From Candidatus Tisiphia endosymbiont of Sialis lutaria (GTDB taxonomy: Bacteria > Pseudomonadota > Alphaproteobacteria > Rickettsiales > Rickettsiaceae): a stretch of 64,000 bases of DNA. The notes under the pieces were generated by a model. It did no database searches. It saw only the letters and a program-made list of their open reading frames with translations, and was not told the DNA's origin. Positions within the stretch are counted from its first letter, which is position 1. The number at the start of each line of letters is the position of its first letter. The stretch lies in NCBI RefSeq assembly GCF_964026535.1, contig NZ_OZ032153.1, forward strand, positions 1,054,001-1,118,000. The letters run 5' to 3'. The translations under genes and the position numbers were made by a program. Below are positions 19,081-29,023 of this stretch, one piece after another.

Positions 19081-19211
19081 TCATTCCCGCATAGGCGGGA
19101 ATCTAGCCCCCTGCCTACGCAGGGGTGACAGTTGCCCTTATGTCATTCCCGCTTCGGTGCGGAATCTAAAAAAAGTTTGAGGTATAGTCAACTTCTCATC
19201 AATTGACTATA
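19081..19211. repeat. Family F hairpins and a miniature family A element
   Basis: The 290-base gap between the Skp gene and lepB holds F-type hairpins (CATTCCCGCATAGGCGGGA at 19082, a second arm CTGCCTACGCAGGGG, a third CATTCCCGCTTCGG from 19143) and a 29-base palindrome TATAGTCAACTT...AATTGACTATA at 19183-19211, which is a collapsed family A element. Promoters for the divergent genes must lie around them. Confidence 0.75.
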
Positions 19212-19284
19212 CCAAAATATTACTAGATTTCAACATGGTAATGGATTATTATCCGAGGTTACTCATTATAAATAATTATTACAT

Positions 19285-20079
19285 ATGAAAATAACATGTA
19301 AGGCTACTAACAAAAAAACCCCAATACAAGAATTCTCATCTTTTATCTTTGTAATATTTTTGGCACTGATGATAAGGTTTTTTGTAATGGAGCTTTTTTT
19401 TGTGCCAACAGGTTCAATGAAAGCAACAGTGCTGGAGCATGATTATATTTTTGCAACAAAATATTCTTATGGATATAGCAATTATTCTTTTCCTTTCTAT
19501 CCTAATATTTTTAATGGTAGAATATTGGCATCGCCACCACAAAGAGGAGATATAATAGTTTTTCGCCCACCCAATAATATGGATATTCGATATATAAAAA
19601 GGTTAATTGGGCTACCTGGAGATAAAATACAATTAATCAATGATGTAGTATATATAAATGATAAAGCTATAGATCGTACTGAAGTTGAGACATATACAAG
19701 TGAACAAGGCAGAAATTATATAAAATATAAGGAAATATTACCTAACGGCGTAAATTATTTTTCTTATAAATTAAAACAAGATAATCATTTATTAAAAAAT
19801 CAATATGGTAATACAGAAATCTTTTATGTACCAGAAGGGAAATATTTCTTTCTTGGCGATAACAGAGATGAATCGAATGATAGTAGGATAGATCTAGGAT
19901 TTGTACCATTTCAAAACTTTATTGCCAAAGGACAATTTATTATTTTTTCGACAAAAGAACAATTATGGCACAGTGATATTGGGATAATTAACCAAATACT
20001 CCGTGTTGGTACTTGGCTGGCATCTATTAGATTTAACAGACTATTTACCTCTCTTTATGCAGATAAAATACAAGAATGA
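19285..20079 (+). CDS. lepB: Signal peptidase I
   Basis: Membrane-bound protease that removes signal peptides from exported proteins. One N-terminal membrane segment (about residues 17-40) is followed by box [10 protein letters not shown] with catalytic Ser44, the general base Lys105 in [14 protein letters not shown], and the box E motif [11 protein letters not shown]. At 264 residues it matches Rickettsia LepB. The stop overlaps the rnc start by 4 bases (ATGA), so translation is probably coupled. First gene of the lepB-rnc-era-recO cluster. Confidence 0.95.
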   Translation: MKITCKATNKKTPIQEFSSFIFVIFLALMIRFFVMELFFVPTGSMKATVLEHDYIFATKYSYGYSNYSFPFYPNIFNGRILASPPQRGDIIVFRPPNNMDIRYIKRLIGLPGDKIQLINDVVYINDKAIDRTEVETYTSEQGRNYIKYKEILPNGVNYFSYKLKQDNHLLKNQYGNTEIFYVPEGKYFFLGDNRDESNDSRIDLGFVPFQNFIAKGQFIIFSTKEQLWHSDIGIINQILRVGTWLASIRFNRLFTSLYADKIQE

Positions 20080-20783
20080 GTACAAAAGAATTAACCCTCT
20101 CTGCCCCTGAAAAGCTTGAGCAGGATATAGGATATAACTTTAATGATAAAAATTTTTTACTGGAAGCGTTAAGCCATCCTTCTTTAAAGCAAAATACCCT
20201 AAAGCATGGAATACAAAAGAATTACGAACGTTTAGAATTACTTGGTGACACAATAATTAATTTCGCTATTACTGAAATTTTATTTAAAAATTTCTCTACT
20301 TATAATGAGGGCAAATTAGCAAAAATTAGAGCTTATCTAGTCTGTAAAGAATTACTTTGTAAGGTAGCTGCCAAGATCAATTTGTCAGACTATATTATTA
20401 TGACTTACGGCGAAGAGCTATTAGGAGGAAGACAAAATCCTAATAATATCGAAAATACTATGGAGGCATTAATTGCTGCCATTTATCTTGATAGTAATAT
20501 TGATACCGTAAAAAAAATAATATATGATTTATGGTATGAATTTATAGATATTATTGATTTAGCTGATTATGATCCTAAAAGTACTCTTCAGGAATTAGCC
20601 CAAAAAAAGGGAAGTGAAAAGCCGGTATATCAAGTGATTAAAAGAGAAGGATCCCCTCATGCCGCCATCTTCACTGTATTAGTGCAGATGGATGAATATC
20701 AACAAACTGGTACTGGTCATTCAGTTAAGGAAGCAGAAAAAGTCGCTGCTCGTAAATTAATGAATTACCTCAACAATTTATAA
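20076..20783 (+). CDS. rnc: Ribonuclease III
   Basis: Cleaves double-stranded RNA and processes rRNA precursors. The signature [10 protein letters not shown] at residues 51-60 contains the metal-binding Glu/Asp set, and the second acidic cluster is in [13 protein letters not shown] (Glu130). A C-terminal dsRNA-binding domain starts at about residue 163 ([17 protein letters not shown]) and ends with [14 protein letters not shown]. Full length at 235 residues. In relatives era follows directly; here 410 bases of nested hairpins come between. Such duplexes could themselves be RNase III substrates, which is inference. Confidence 0.95.
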   Translation: MSTKELTLSAPEKLEQDIGYNFNDKNFLLEALSHPSLKQNTLKHGIQKNYERLELLGDTIINFAITEILFKNFSTYNEGKLAKIRAYLVCKELLCKVAAKINLSDYIIMTYGEELLGGRQNPNNIENTMEALIAAIYLDSNIDTVKKIIYDLWYEFIDIIDLADYDPKSTLQELAQKKGSEKPVYQVIKREGSPHAAIFTVLVQMDEYQQTGTGHSVKEAEKVAARKLMNYLNNL

Positions 20784-21193
20784 GTTGTAAGCGTTCACGG
20801 TTTTTTTACTATTTTCTTATGATGAGTAAAAAATCCGCTCACCAAATGTCATTGCGAGGAGACATGAGCCGACGAAGCAATCCAGAAAAGTGATTAGAAA
20901 TGGATTGCCACGCTCACACGTTCGCTCGCAATGACGGCGTATATACAACCCAAACGTCTATTAGCGAGGAACCGCTTTGCGGCGACGCGGCAATCTACTT
21001 GCCAAATGTCATTGCAAGACCACGCAAGTAGGTCGTGGCAATCCATTATTTTTGGATTGCATCAATGCTACTAAAGTAGCTCTTCACAATAACGGTTGTG
21101 AAGTTAGATTGCTTCGTCGTCTTACGCCTTCTCGCTAATAGACGTATTATACTTTAACTTTTTTTCGTGAACGCTCACTATAAGGTTTAATCT
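20784..21193. repeat. Nested palindromes between rnc and era
   Basis: The outermost arms are AGCGTTCACG (20790-20799) and CGTGAACGCT (21166-21175). Inside lie one complete family E hairpin (20848-20935) and a second palindrome with arms AACGTCTATTAGCGAG (from 20950) and CTCGCTAATAGACGT (to about 21145), which itself encloses a further E-type hairpin from about 21007 to 21098. No gene or RNA gene was recognised. Confidence 0.8.
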
Positions 21194-22087
21194 GTGGAAA
21201 TATTTCAAAAGACAATATCCATATCTATCATTGGGAAACCAAATGCTGGTAAATCATCATTATTAAACAAACTTATTGGACAAAAAATATCGATAGTTAC
21301 TCCTAAAGTTCAAACTACCCGCTCTATTATAACCGGAATAGTTACCATAAAAGATACACAGCTGATAATACTAGATACACCGGGTATATTTGAACCAAAG
21401 AAACAGCTGGAAAAAGCAATGGTACGGTGTGCATGGTCAAGCTTACATGGTGTAGATTTAGTATTATTGATCATAGATAGTACGAAACCTATTGATCAAT
21501 TTACTTTGCAAATACTCAAAAAATTGCAAACTCTTAAAATAAATTTAATATTCTTATTAAACAAAATTGATATTCCTTCTGAATATCTAGAAGAAATAGA
21601 AAATACTCTAAATTCTCAGTTCGTAGATAGTTATATATTAAAACTATCCGTTTTGTCCGGCAAAAATGTCAATAAATTACTCAATTATATCCAAAGCCAC
21701 GCTAAAGAATCGCCTTGGCTATACGAAGAGGATGATGTTACTAATCTGCCTATGCGATTTTTAGCAGCTGAGATAACTAGGGAACAATTATTTTTGAATC
21801 TCCACCAAGAATTACCTTACAATTTAACCGTCCAAACTGAAATGTGGCAGGAAAATAACGATAAATCTATCAAAATTCATCAAGTAATAATTGTTTCAAG
21901 AGATTCTTATAAGACTATTATTCTAGGAAAAAATGGTTGTAAAATTAAAGAAATAGGTTCTAAGGCAAGAATAGAAATGCAGATATCTTTTGATTGTAAA
22001 ATTCATCTTTTTCTTTTTGTAAAAGTACGTGAACTTTGGCAAGATGACCCAAACTCATATAGCCATATGCGATTACAACAGACTTGA
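21194..22087 (+). CDS. era: GTPase Era
   Basis: GTPase that binds 16S rRNA during 30S ribosome assembly. It has G1 GKPNAGKS at residues 14-21, the effector region [11 protein letters not shown]3 DTPGI, G4 NKID, and a C-terminal KH domain with [23 protein letters not shown]. The start is a GTG (GTGGAAATATTTC), the first plausible start after the repeat block. Length 297 is normal. The recO start overlaps its stop by 4 bases. Confidence 0.95.
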   Translation: MEIFQKTISISIIGKPNAGKSSLLNKLIGQKISIVTPKVQTTRSIITGIVTIKDTQLIILDTPGIFEPKKQLEKAMVRCAWSSLHGVDLVLLIIDSTKPIDQFTLQILKKLQTLKINLIFLLNKIDIPSEYLEEIENTLNSQFVDSYILKLSVLSGKNVNKLLNYIQSHAKESPWLYEEDDVTNLPMRFLAAEITREQLFLNLHQELPYNLTVQTEMWQENNDKSIKIHQVIIVSRDSYKTIILGKNGCKIKEIGSKARIEMQISFDCKIHLFLFVKVRELWQDDPNSYSHMRLQQT

Positions 22088-22818
22088 ATATGAATTTTAA
22101 AGATATAGGAATAATAATTGGCAAAAAACCATTAAAAGAAAATTCGGCTATTATTACAGTTTTTACTAAAAATCATGGCTTATATTCTGGGGTAATACGA
22201 GAAACATCTAGAAAATCTGGCACTATAAATCAGCAAGGTAATATTGTTGATTTTTTTTGGCAAGCTAGATTACACGAGCATATAGGAATGGCTAAATGCG
22301 AGTTAATAAAATCTTACGCTGGTCTTTTAATAACTAATAAAATTAAATTATATGCCTTTAATTCAATTATTAGCCTTATTAAAATAGCCTTTCATGAAAG
22401 AGAAAATCACAATAATTTTTTCCCAATTTTTGCAAAATATTTAAACAACCTAGCAAATAATTTTATTTTTGAAGAGTATACTAGGTTTGAATTAGCCATA
22501 CTCCAAGAATCGGGATATGGTCTTGAGTTGGATAAATGTACAGTAACAGGTAGCCAAGAAAATCTGAAATATGTCTCACCAAAATCTGGAAAAGCTGTCT
22601 GTTTATCAGCAGGGCTGAAATATCAAGACAGGCTTCTAATCTTACCACAATTCTTAACCTCCACTAAGTGTGAAATTACTAATAATGATAAAAAACAAGC
22701 TTTTGAGTTGACTAGCTATTTTTTTAATCGATATTTCTGTACCAAACAGCAACAATTATATGCACGAGATAATTTTATACAATGTATACTAAATTCAAAC
22801 AATAGGAACATAACTTAA
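22084..22818 (+). CDS. recO: DNA repair protein RecO
   Basis: Recombination mediator that loads RecA in the RecFOR pathway. The N-terminal OB-fold domain ([20 protein letters not shown], then [14 protein letters not shown]) is followed by a helical domain with [18 protein letters not shown]. This stretch and a SPKSGKAVC segment are usual for RecO. Of the zinc Cys set only some residues are apparent, as in several alphaproteobacterial RecO proteins. Length 244. Last gene of the cluster, overlapping era by 4 bases. Confidence 0.9.
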   Translation: MNMNFKDIGIIIGKKPLKENSAIITVFTKNHGLYSGVIRETSRKSGTINQQGNIVDFFWQARLHEHIGMAKCELIKSYAGLLITNKIKLYAFNSIISLIKIAFHERENHNNFFPIFAKYLNNLANNFIFEEYTRFELAILQESGYGLELDKCTVTGSQENLKYVSPKSGKAVCLSAGLKYQDRLLILPQFLTSTKCEITNNDKKQAFELTSYFFNRYFCTKQQQLYARDNFIQCILNSNNRNIT

Positions 22819-22936
22819 ATGTAACAAAGTATAAAAATTACCATTGTTTAAAACTAATATCTAATAAACTATTGCAAAAATTTTTATTTTTAGTTATTAT
22901 TTATTTTATTGTTAAAGCAATGTAGTGGATATTTAA

Positions 22937-23680
22937 ATGGAAGATATTAATAATTGGGAAATAAAATATACAGATTGCCAATATACTAAGAGGCTACTAA
23001 ATAAACTATCCGAGCTAAATCAGCAAGTAACTATACCAGTAAATATTAATGAAATTATAAAAGGTATCTATTACGCCAAGAAATATCATGGTTCGCAAAT
23101 GCGACAATCCGGCGATCCATATTACTCCCATCCGATAGAGGTAGCATATATGGTTGCTGAACATACAGCATTAAAGGTACCAAAATACTTCAGGACTGAT
23201 ATGATCATTACCAGCTTACTGCATGATACTATTGAGGATACGACTCTTACCGAAGACATGATCACTATGATCTTTAACAAGCAAATCGCTAGGCAAGTGG
23301 AAGGTTTAACCAGGGTTAAATCTTATGGAAAAATCAGTGCAGCAGAAACATTGGATATATTATTTCAACAGAAAAAATATGATGTCTTATTGATCAAACT
23401 ATTTGACCGGCTGCATAATATGCAAACTATTGGTGTAAAATCGCCTGAGAAGATTAAGAAAATTGTAGAAGAGACTTTTAAAAATTTTATAAGCATTAGT
23501 ATGTATTGTGGAACAAAACAGCTAGAAAATACATTAACTAATTTATGTTACAAACATTTGTTAGGTACTGAATCTCCGTTAGAACCTACAACAATTATTC
23601 AACATAAATACCAGCTTCCTTCTCTAATTTTTGAAAATGACGTAAACCAAAAGCAAATCCTACACTTATTGGAATCATAA
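22937..23680 (+). CDS. ppGpp hydrolase-domain (SpoT HD) protein, copy 1
   Basis: A stand-alone HD hydrolase related to the N-terminal domain of SpoT, expected to degrade (p)ppGpp. The metal-site residues are visible: YYSHPIEVAYMV, then SLLHDTIEDT, and KLFDRLHNMQTI. No synthetase, TGS or ACT domain follows; the protein is 247 residues. Rickettsia genomes carry several such split spoT genes. Its 3' end overlaps the convergent MFS gene by 86 bases, and the tail after about residue 205 is unlike the copy at 35266. No synthetase gene is adjacent here. Confidence 0.88.
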   Translation: MEDINNWEIKYTDCQYTKRLLNKLSELNQQVTIPVNINEIIKGIYYAKKYHGSQMRQSGDPYYSHPIEVAYMVAEHTALKVPKYFRTDMIITSLLHDTIEDTTLTEDMITMIFNKQIARQVEGLTRVKSYGKISAAETLDILFQQKKYDVLLIKLFDRLHNMQTIGVKSPEKIKKIVEETFKNFISISMYCGTKQLENTLTNLCYKHLLGTESPLEPTTIIQHKYQLPSLIFENDVNQKQILHLLES

Positions 23681-24932
23681 TAATTAACAACCCCCAATGA
23701 CCAAAATATTTTGTTAAAAATAAAATTCCAAAAGAAGTAATAACATACATCAAAGCCCGTGATACAGCATATATCATACTATTATAAGTATAACGTTTAA
23801 AAACTGGGAAATATTTGAAAAATATTGGAACAGCTGGTCCAATATCAATAGCAAACAGTACAAGAAAAATTTGAAATAAAAATAAGTGAAAAGCCTCAGT
23901 TATATTATTCAAAATATAAGGGGAAAATAGCACAAAAATAGAAAATACCACTAATTGCACTTTTAGAATTTTCATTGGATATATCTTATAACTTAAATAA
24001 CTCACAAATAATTTGCCAGCCAACTGTATCATTGATAGAATAAAATTCTGATGTATTACTTGTTCCGCACTATAGCAAAAAGAACTTTTTAGGAGACTGC
24101 CACAATGTACATAAGAGAAATAAAAACATACTGGCCAAACGCAATTTACTATAAATAAGTATAGCACTGATTTTTTATTAACTTTTTCATTAACAATGGG
24201 ATTATTAGCAAGTTCCTTGATATCAATATTAGCTTTCTCACATTTCTTTTTTAGTCTAAGTTTTGCATCAACAAAATCAGGTGTTTCTCTGAGAGTCGTT
24301 CTGGAAACCCCACCAACTAAAGCAATTATTGCTCCTATCCAAAAAGCAAGACGCCAATTCAAGCCATATGATGTAACGAGAGAAGCGACTCCAAGTGCAG
24401 CTGTTGTTCCGATAACAGAAGCAACGGCAACAAAAGCTACTGTTGGATATTGTATAGGAGGTTTTATAGTCTCTGTTAAATAAAGTTCTGCTCCTACTAA
24501 TTCTCCTACTGATGACATACCTTGTAGTACACGACAAACCGTAATTATTATAGAAGCGGTAATACCAATTTGAGCATAAGTTGGAACATTTGCCATTATG
24601 ACGCATGAAATTGCCATCATAATGGTGGTAATAATAACCGTTGCTTTCCGCCCTGCTCTATCCCCAATATAGCCAAAAATTAATGCACCAATTGGACGAA
24701 AAATAAAAGTAGAACAAAATGCAAAAGCCGTTAACATAGATGCGGCAAAAGACTCATATTTAGGGAAAAACAACTCGTTTAATAATACTGCTAAATGCAC
24801 ATAAAGCATCAAATCAAAATATTCTAAAAATGTTCCTATTGAAAGCAACCCCACAGCTTCTTTTTGTTCTCTGGTAAGGCTAGTCTGCCTATCAGGAATA
24901 ATCCTGGTATTTTCTTGAACAAGCCCACTCAT
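23595..24932 (-). CDS. ProP-like MFS transporter, paired with spoT copy 1
   Basis: A 445-residue major facilitator protein with about 12 membrane segments. The loop signature GYIGDRAGRKATVI after the second segment is typical of the MHS/ProP branch. Rickettsiae carry many ProP paralogues; ProP of E. coli takes up proline and betaine with protons, but the substrate here is unknown. It is a clear paralogue of the protein at 35902-37281, sharing LLSIGTFLEYFDLM and the loop before RTTLRETPDF. Each of the two faces a SpoT hydrolase gene in the same convergent layout. Confidence 0.9.
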   Translation of the reverse strand: MSGLVQENTRIIPDRQTSLTREQKEAVGLLSIGTFLEYFDLMLYVHLAVLLNELFFPKYESFAASMLTAFAFCSTFIFRPIGALIFGYIGDRAGRKATVIITTIMMAISCVIMANVPTYAQIGITASIIITVCRVLQGMSSVGELVGAELYLTETIKPPIQYPTVAFVAVASVIGTTAALGVASLVTSYGLNWRLAFWIGAIIALVGGVSRTTLRETPDFVDAKLRLKKKCEKANIDIKELANNPIVNEKVNKKSVLYLFIVNCVWPVCFYFSYVHCGSLLKSSFCYSAEQVIHQNFILSMIQLAGKLFVSYLSYKIYPMKILKVQLVVFSIFVLFSPYILNNITEAFHLFLFQIFLVLFAIDIGPAVPIFFKYFPVFKRYTYNSMIYAVSRALMYVITSFGILFLTKYFGHWGLLIIMIPISVGFAFGLRHFQKLEKEAGIYVE

Positions 24933-25013
24933 AGTTGAACCAGTTTTGTTATTGATTTCTGATAGTTCATATTTCTCCAGTGATTATTTTGTTAAACATA
25001 ATTTCCTACTATA

Positions 25014-25120
25014 TATAGTCAATTCAGGAGAATTTGGGGCTAGGAGCGATGGAGCGACGCTTATAAGTAATAGGCGAGCGACGAGCGACAACATCCCCAA
25101 CTTCTCATCAATTGACTATA
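25014..25120. repeat. Family A palindromic element, full length
   Basis: A complete copy of 107 bases. The ends ATAGTCAATTCAGGAGAA and TTCTCATCAATTGACTATA are inverted. One frame across it reads IVNSGEFGARSDGATLIS and then NFSSIDY, nearly the same peptide as that inside the secreted protein at 27357. The flanking 24946-25278 frame is just this repeat plus AT-rich sequence. Confidence 0.88.
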
Positions 25121-25278
25121 GGATTGTCAAATTGAGCAGAATCCGCACCATACTTCTTATTCCATTTATCGCCATCAAAATCATCAGGCATATTATTATG
25201 TTTTCACCATGTTTACACTTTATTAGCAAAATTTCGTTAGCAATAGTTACAATTTTAATTAAATATAACCTACACTAA

Positions 25279-26279
25279 ATAGTCAATTAATTTTTTATTT
25301 TTTCTTAATAAAAACAATATTTAATAATTCCCTGGCATGGAATAGCATTTTAATGGTTAATAATTCCTTAATCTCATGTGATATTTTAGCAATATCTCTT
25401 TTACTCAATAATCAAGTTTTTTGCAGAGCTTATAAATAGTAGGTTGTTTGAAGGAAATTTGAATATATCCGAGTCACAACATCTATCTTTAAACGCAAAA
25501 TTTGTCATTCCTGCTTCGGTGCGGAATCTATAATACCTCAGGGCATTTTTAGATCCCGCACTGAAGCAGGGATGACAACCATTATCCTCCCTGTTCGATT
25601 TAGTGTACCCCTACTCGACTTAGTGTCATACCTGCGTATGCAGGTATCTAGATTCATAGCTACAATTTTTATTCTATAAGTATTAAGCAACATAAAAACG
25701 TCATTGCTAGGAGGCTTGAGCCTACGAAGCAATCCATATAGTCTTGATGTATCTATACTAATTCTCATGGATTGCTTCGTCGCTACTAAAGTAGCTCCTC
25801 GCAATGACTCTTAGCAGTCAGCTTTTTTACTCATCATAAGGAAATAAATAAAAAATTGTAGGGTACTATGATCTAGATTCCCGCCTACGCGGGAATGACA
25901 AACATTATCCGGTTAAAATCTTCTAGGATTAGCTATAGATGGAAATGTAAATCATATTTTTTGAATATGATTATTCAATTGTTAATTATTTCCAGGCAAT
26001 TCTGATTTTATTAAAAATAAGTAATAGACATTTAAAAATTATTATTATACTCTTAATAATAATATTAAAATATTCATGTGAATTATTAATAATAGTATGA
26101 AGATTTTTATATAAATTAACTGGATTGGTGGGCATAAAATATATAGTAAACCAAAATCGGATAATTATTTAAAGTGTTATTAATCCAATGACATTCAATT
26201 TACAAGCGGAGTGATTCAGTAAAAATTAGGGCAAATTATACTATTATCAACAAAGCCATTCAATATATGGGGGTTATAT
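25279..26279. other. 1-kb gap made of repeats and AT-rich sequence
   Basis: No gene was recognised. It holds part of an H-type arm (TAATCAAGTTTTTTGCAGAGC at about 25412), F hairpins (25504-25577, 25622-25650, 25871-25900), and an E hairpin at 25701-25807 preceded by a 35-base leader. That leader and hairpin recur at 60607-60749 almost unchanged. The AT-rich 25930-26279 region would contain the promoter of the secreted-protein gene, and GGGGG at 26270-26274 serves as a likely ribosome binding site. Confidence 0.6.
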
Positions 26280-27686
26280 ATGAGTTTAAGAATAAGCATA
26301 TTATTCAATATTGGGTTAACACAACTAGTATTAATCAGTACATGTAAAGCCGAAGGGGGTATTTCACCACATGCAAAATTTGACAAATCTAACTCATCAT
26401 CGGAAATTCTTGCTAGTAGCAATATTATAAATACTAATGCATCATTTACTGATAAAGAAATTGATTTAGAAAACATCTTCTCCAAAGAGAATACTCCACC
26501 ATTTACAAGTTTCGGTATTTCAAATCGAAATCAATCTAGATATTTTGCATTTGGAGCAGATGAGAATAGAAGCCCGTCATTATTAACCCAAGAATCTAAG
26601 GAATCAACGCCAAAGTTACCTACAATTGCTCGACGGAAAGTGTATAGAGTAAGACTTTCATCTCAAAAAGGGAATCAATCATTAGAAGAAAAAAAGCAAA
26701 TGGAAATAATAGTACAGAATCCTAACACAATGGTAAGTGAATCATCAAAAGAGGATGTATTAGGTACTGTTACAGCAACATCTAGTACAGAAGTAAAACA
26801 ATGGGATGCAACTAGTCCATTGCCCTCACATCAAAGTAGCGGCACTAATCTTGGTGGTTCTCCAACTACTAATCTTGCTAAATACGTTACATCAACACCT
26901 ACTGAGATTCCAGAAAATCTTGTACTATCACCTTCTAATAATTCTCAATCAGATAAGTTTAGAGATTATAGGGATAGTAGTGATCCTATCCTTAAATCGC
27001 CTACTAAAAACATAATACTAACCCCATTATTCAATAATAATGACTTAAGCAATACAGACTTACTGAGTACATATAATCAGCTTCAAAAAATACAACCTAA
27101 AGAGGATGAAGAACAAGGATTGGTTTCTGAGTTCAAAAATCTTAGTATTACTTATTCTCCTGACTTAGAAGCATCAAGCTCAGGGACAACCCAACTGACA
27201 TTGCCAACAACAGCAATGATGCCCAATACCACCAATCATCTGAATAAAAAGCAAAGGCGTAAAGAGAAGAGACAGCAGGCACGAGCTGAGCAAAATAGAG
27301 CAATTGAGTACCAACCTATTGCTCCTAAGACAGTTACTCAACAACCATTAACTCCTATAGTCAATTCAGGAGAATTGGGTAGCATGAGCGATGGAGCGAC
27401 ACCTATATATAATAAGCAAGTGACGAGTGACGACGCCACCAACTTCTCATCAATTGACTATACAACTAATAAAATTCCTGATGCTACATTTATTCAAGAC
27501 AAGATTGAACAAAGCATAAGGTCAGATGAAGGAAGCTTAGAATTAGACAAAAAGAGCGTAAGATCAGATAAAGGAAGCTTAGTGCTGTCAGATGGAGAAA
27601 GCATAGTATGGTGGTCTCCTTTGTCTAGACAAAAATTTAGCAGAGTCTATAATATAGTTTGTGTAAGTTGTAAAAGAAATCATTAA
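26280..27686 (+). CDS. Secreted low-complexity protein, C-terminus altered by IS256
   Basis: A 468-residue protein that I do not recognise. It starts with a signal peptide (MSLRISILFNIGLTQLVLIS, cleavage likely after TCKAEG), and GGGGG sits 5 bases before the ATG. The rest is Ser/Thr/Asn/Pro-rich and looks largely disordered, with a basic cluster LNKKQRRKEKRQQARAEQ near residue 320 and two related units, SIRSDEGSLEL and SVRSDKGSLVL, near the end. A family A element at 27357-27462 is read in frame. From 27643 the frame runs into the IS256 end, so the last 14 residues are not original. An effector or surface protein is possible but not shown. Confidence 0.6.
   Translation: MSLRISILFNIGLTQLVLISTCKAEGGISPHAKFDKSNSSSEILASSNIINTNASFTDKEIDLENIFSKENTPPFTSFGISNRNQSRYFAFGADENRSPSLLTQESKESTPKLPTIARRKVYRVRLSSQKGNQSLEEKKQMEIIVQNPNTMVSESSKEDVLGTVTATSSTEVKQWDATSPLPSHQSSGTNLGGSPTTNLAKYVTSTPTEIPENLVLSPSNNSQSDKFRDYRDSSDPILKSPTKNIILTPLFNNNDLSNTDLLSTYNQLQKIQPKEDEEQGLVSEFKNLSITYSPDLEASSSGTTQLTLPTTAMMPNTTNHLNKKQRRKEKRQQARAEQNRAIEYQPIAPKTVTQQPLTPIVNSGELGSMSDGATPIYNKQVTSDDATNFSSIDYTTNKIPDATFIQDKIEQSIRSDEGSLELDKKSVRSDKGSLVLSDGESIVWWSPLSRQKFSRVYNIVCVSCKRNH
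27357..27462. repeat. Family A element within the secreted-protein gene
   Basis: 106 bases with inverted ends ATAGTCAATTCAGGAG and CTCATCAATTGACTATA. It is translated as IVNSGELGSMSDGATPIY...NFSSIDYT, matching the open frame of the intergenic copy at 25014. Confidence 0.88.
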
Positions 27687-29023
27687 GAGGTACTGTAAAA
27701 AAACAACTTATAAAAAGGAAAGATATGTCAGAAAAAATAGAAAAGAAGTTTCTAGAACTAAACGCTAATCATATAAGTAATGAATTAGTAGAAGAATTAT
27801 TATCAAAAGCCGATCCATCTAAATTGTTTGGTAGAGAAGGATTATTTCAACAACTAAAAAAGCAAATAGTTGAAAAAATATTAGAAAGTGAACTAGAGCA
27901 TGAATTAGGTTATTCAAAGCATAGTAAAATGCCGAAAGTAGATAATAATCGTCGTAATGGTAGCTATGAAAAGACAATAATTGATGATGATGGTAGGAAG
28001 GTTACTCTGGAAGTACCAAGAGATCGAGAAGGAGAGTTTGTTCCGAAATTAATACCTAAAGGGCTGAGAAGATTCAGTGGATTTGACGATAAAGTTATCT
28101 CACTTTATGGTCGAGGAATGACAGTCAGTGAAATTCGAGGTCATTTGGAAGAAATATATCAAACTGAGGTTTCCGGTGATTTAATATCGACAATAACCGA
28201 TGGAGTAATAGACGAAGTAACTAGGTGGCAAAATCGAGGTTTAGATAAGGTTTATCCAATATTATACTTAGACTGTATTCACGTTAAGTCTAGGGATAAC
28301 CAGGTAGTGATAAATAAAGCAGTATATTTAGCGATTGCTGTTAATATAGAAGGAAAGAAGGAGTTGCTGGGTATTTGGGTAGGAAAAAATGAAGGTGCTA
28401 AATTCTGGATGCAAGTAGTTACTGAGTTAAAAAATCGAGGAGTAGAACAAATTTATGTTGCTTGTGTTGATGGTCTAAAAGGTTTTCCGGAAGCGATAAG
28501 TAGCATATTTCCTGCGACTATAGTACAGTTATGTATAGTTCATATGGTTCGCAATTCAGTGAAGTATGTCTCATATAAGGATTTAAAGGAGGTGACCACA
28601 GATTTGAAGCAAATTTATACAGCAAATAATGAAGAAATGGCAAGTCTAAAACTTCAACAATTTAGTTCAAAATGGGACAAAAAATACCCAGTAATTTCTG
28701 ATATTTGGCAACGTAATTGGTGTGGGATAATCCCATTTTTTGCTTTTCCTGAGGAAATAAGAAAGGTAATTTATACAACAAATACCATTGAATCTGTCAA
28801 CCGTCAAATTAGAAAAATCATCAAAAATAAGGGGGTGTTTCCAGATGATAAATCAATTCAGAAAATAATATTTTTAGCTCTGCAAAATGCATCTAAAAAA
28901 TGGACTATGCCCATAAAAGATTGGTCATTAGCTTTGAATCAATTTGAAATACTTTGTGGTGATTTTAAATATGATTTATTGGAATGTAAAAAATAGAACT
29001 TACACAAAATAAATGATTGACTC
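27643..29023 (+). mobile_element. IS256-family insertion sequence, complete copy
   Basis: 1381 bases. The left end GAGTCTATAATATAGTTTG (27643) and the right end, whose complement starts GAGTCAATCATTTATTTTG (29023), are imperfect inverted repeats that continue into GTGTAAGTT. The nine bases outside each end (AATTTAGCA and ATTATTTTC) do not match, so no target duplication survives. This points to a deletion next to the element after insertion. Confidence 0.88.
27725..28996 (+). CDS. IS256 (Mutator-type) transposase
   Basis: DDE transposase of 423 residues. The Mutator-family features are YPILYLDCIHVKSRD (first Asp), IYVACVDGLKGFPEAI (second Asp) and the C-terminal TTNTIESVNRQIRK with the third acidic residue. 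The ATG follows an AAGGAAAG ribosome binding site. The frame is intact and full length, so this copy may still move. The upstream 80 bases hold the inverted repeat and promoter. Confidence 0.95.
   Translation: MSEKIEKKFLELNANHISNELVEELLSKADPSKLFGREGLFQQLKKQIVEKILESELEHELGYSKHSKMPKVDNNRRNGSYEKTIIDDDGRKVTLEVPRDREGEFVPKLIPKGLRRFSGFDDKVISLYGRGMTVSEIRGHLEEIYQTEVSGDLISTITDGVIDEVTRWQNRGLDKVYPILYLDCIHVKSRDNQVVINKAVYLAIAVNIEGKKELLGIWVGKNEGAKFWMQVVTELKNRGVEQIYVACVDGLKGFPEAISSIFPATIVQLCIVHMVRNSVKYVSYKDLKEVTTDLKQIYTANNEEMASLKLQQFSSKWDKKYPVISDIWQRNWCGIIPFFAFPEEIRKVIYTTNTIESVNRQIRKIIKNKGVFPDDKSIQKIIFLALQNASKKWTMPIKDWSLALNQFEILCGDFKYDLLECKK

Noticed and set aside
24946-25278. Frame of 110 codons
   Set aside because: It consists of a family A element and AT-rich flanks with no independent sign of a gene.
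25538-25804. Frame of 88 codons on the minus strand
   Set aside because: It is translated E and F hairpin sequence.
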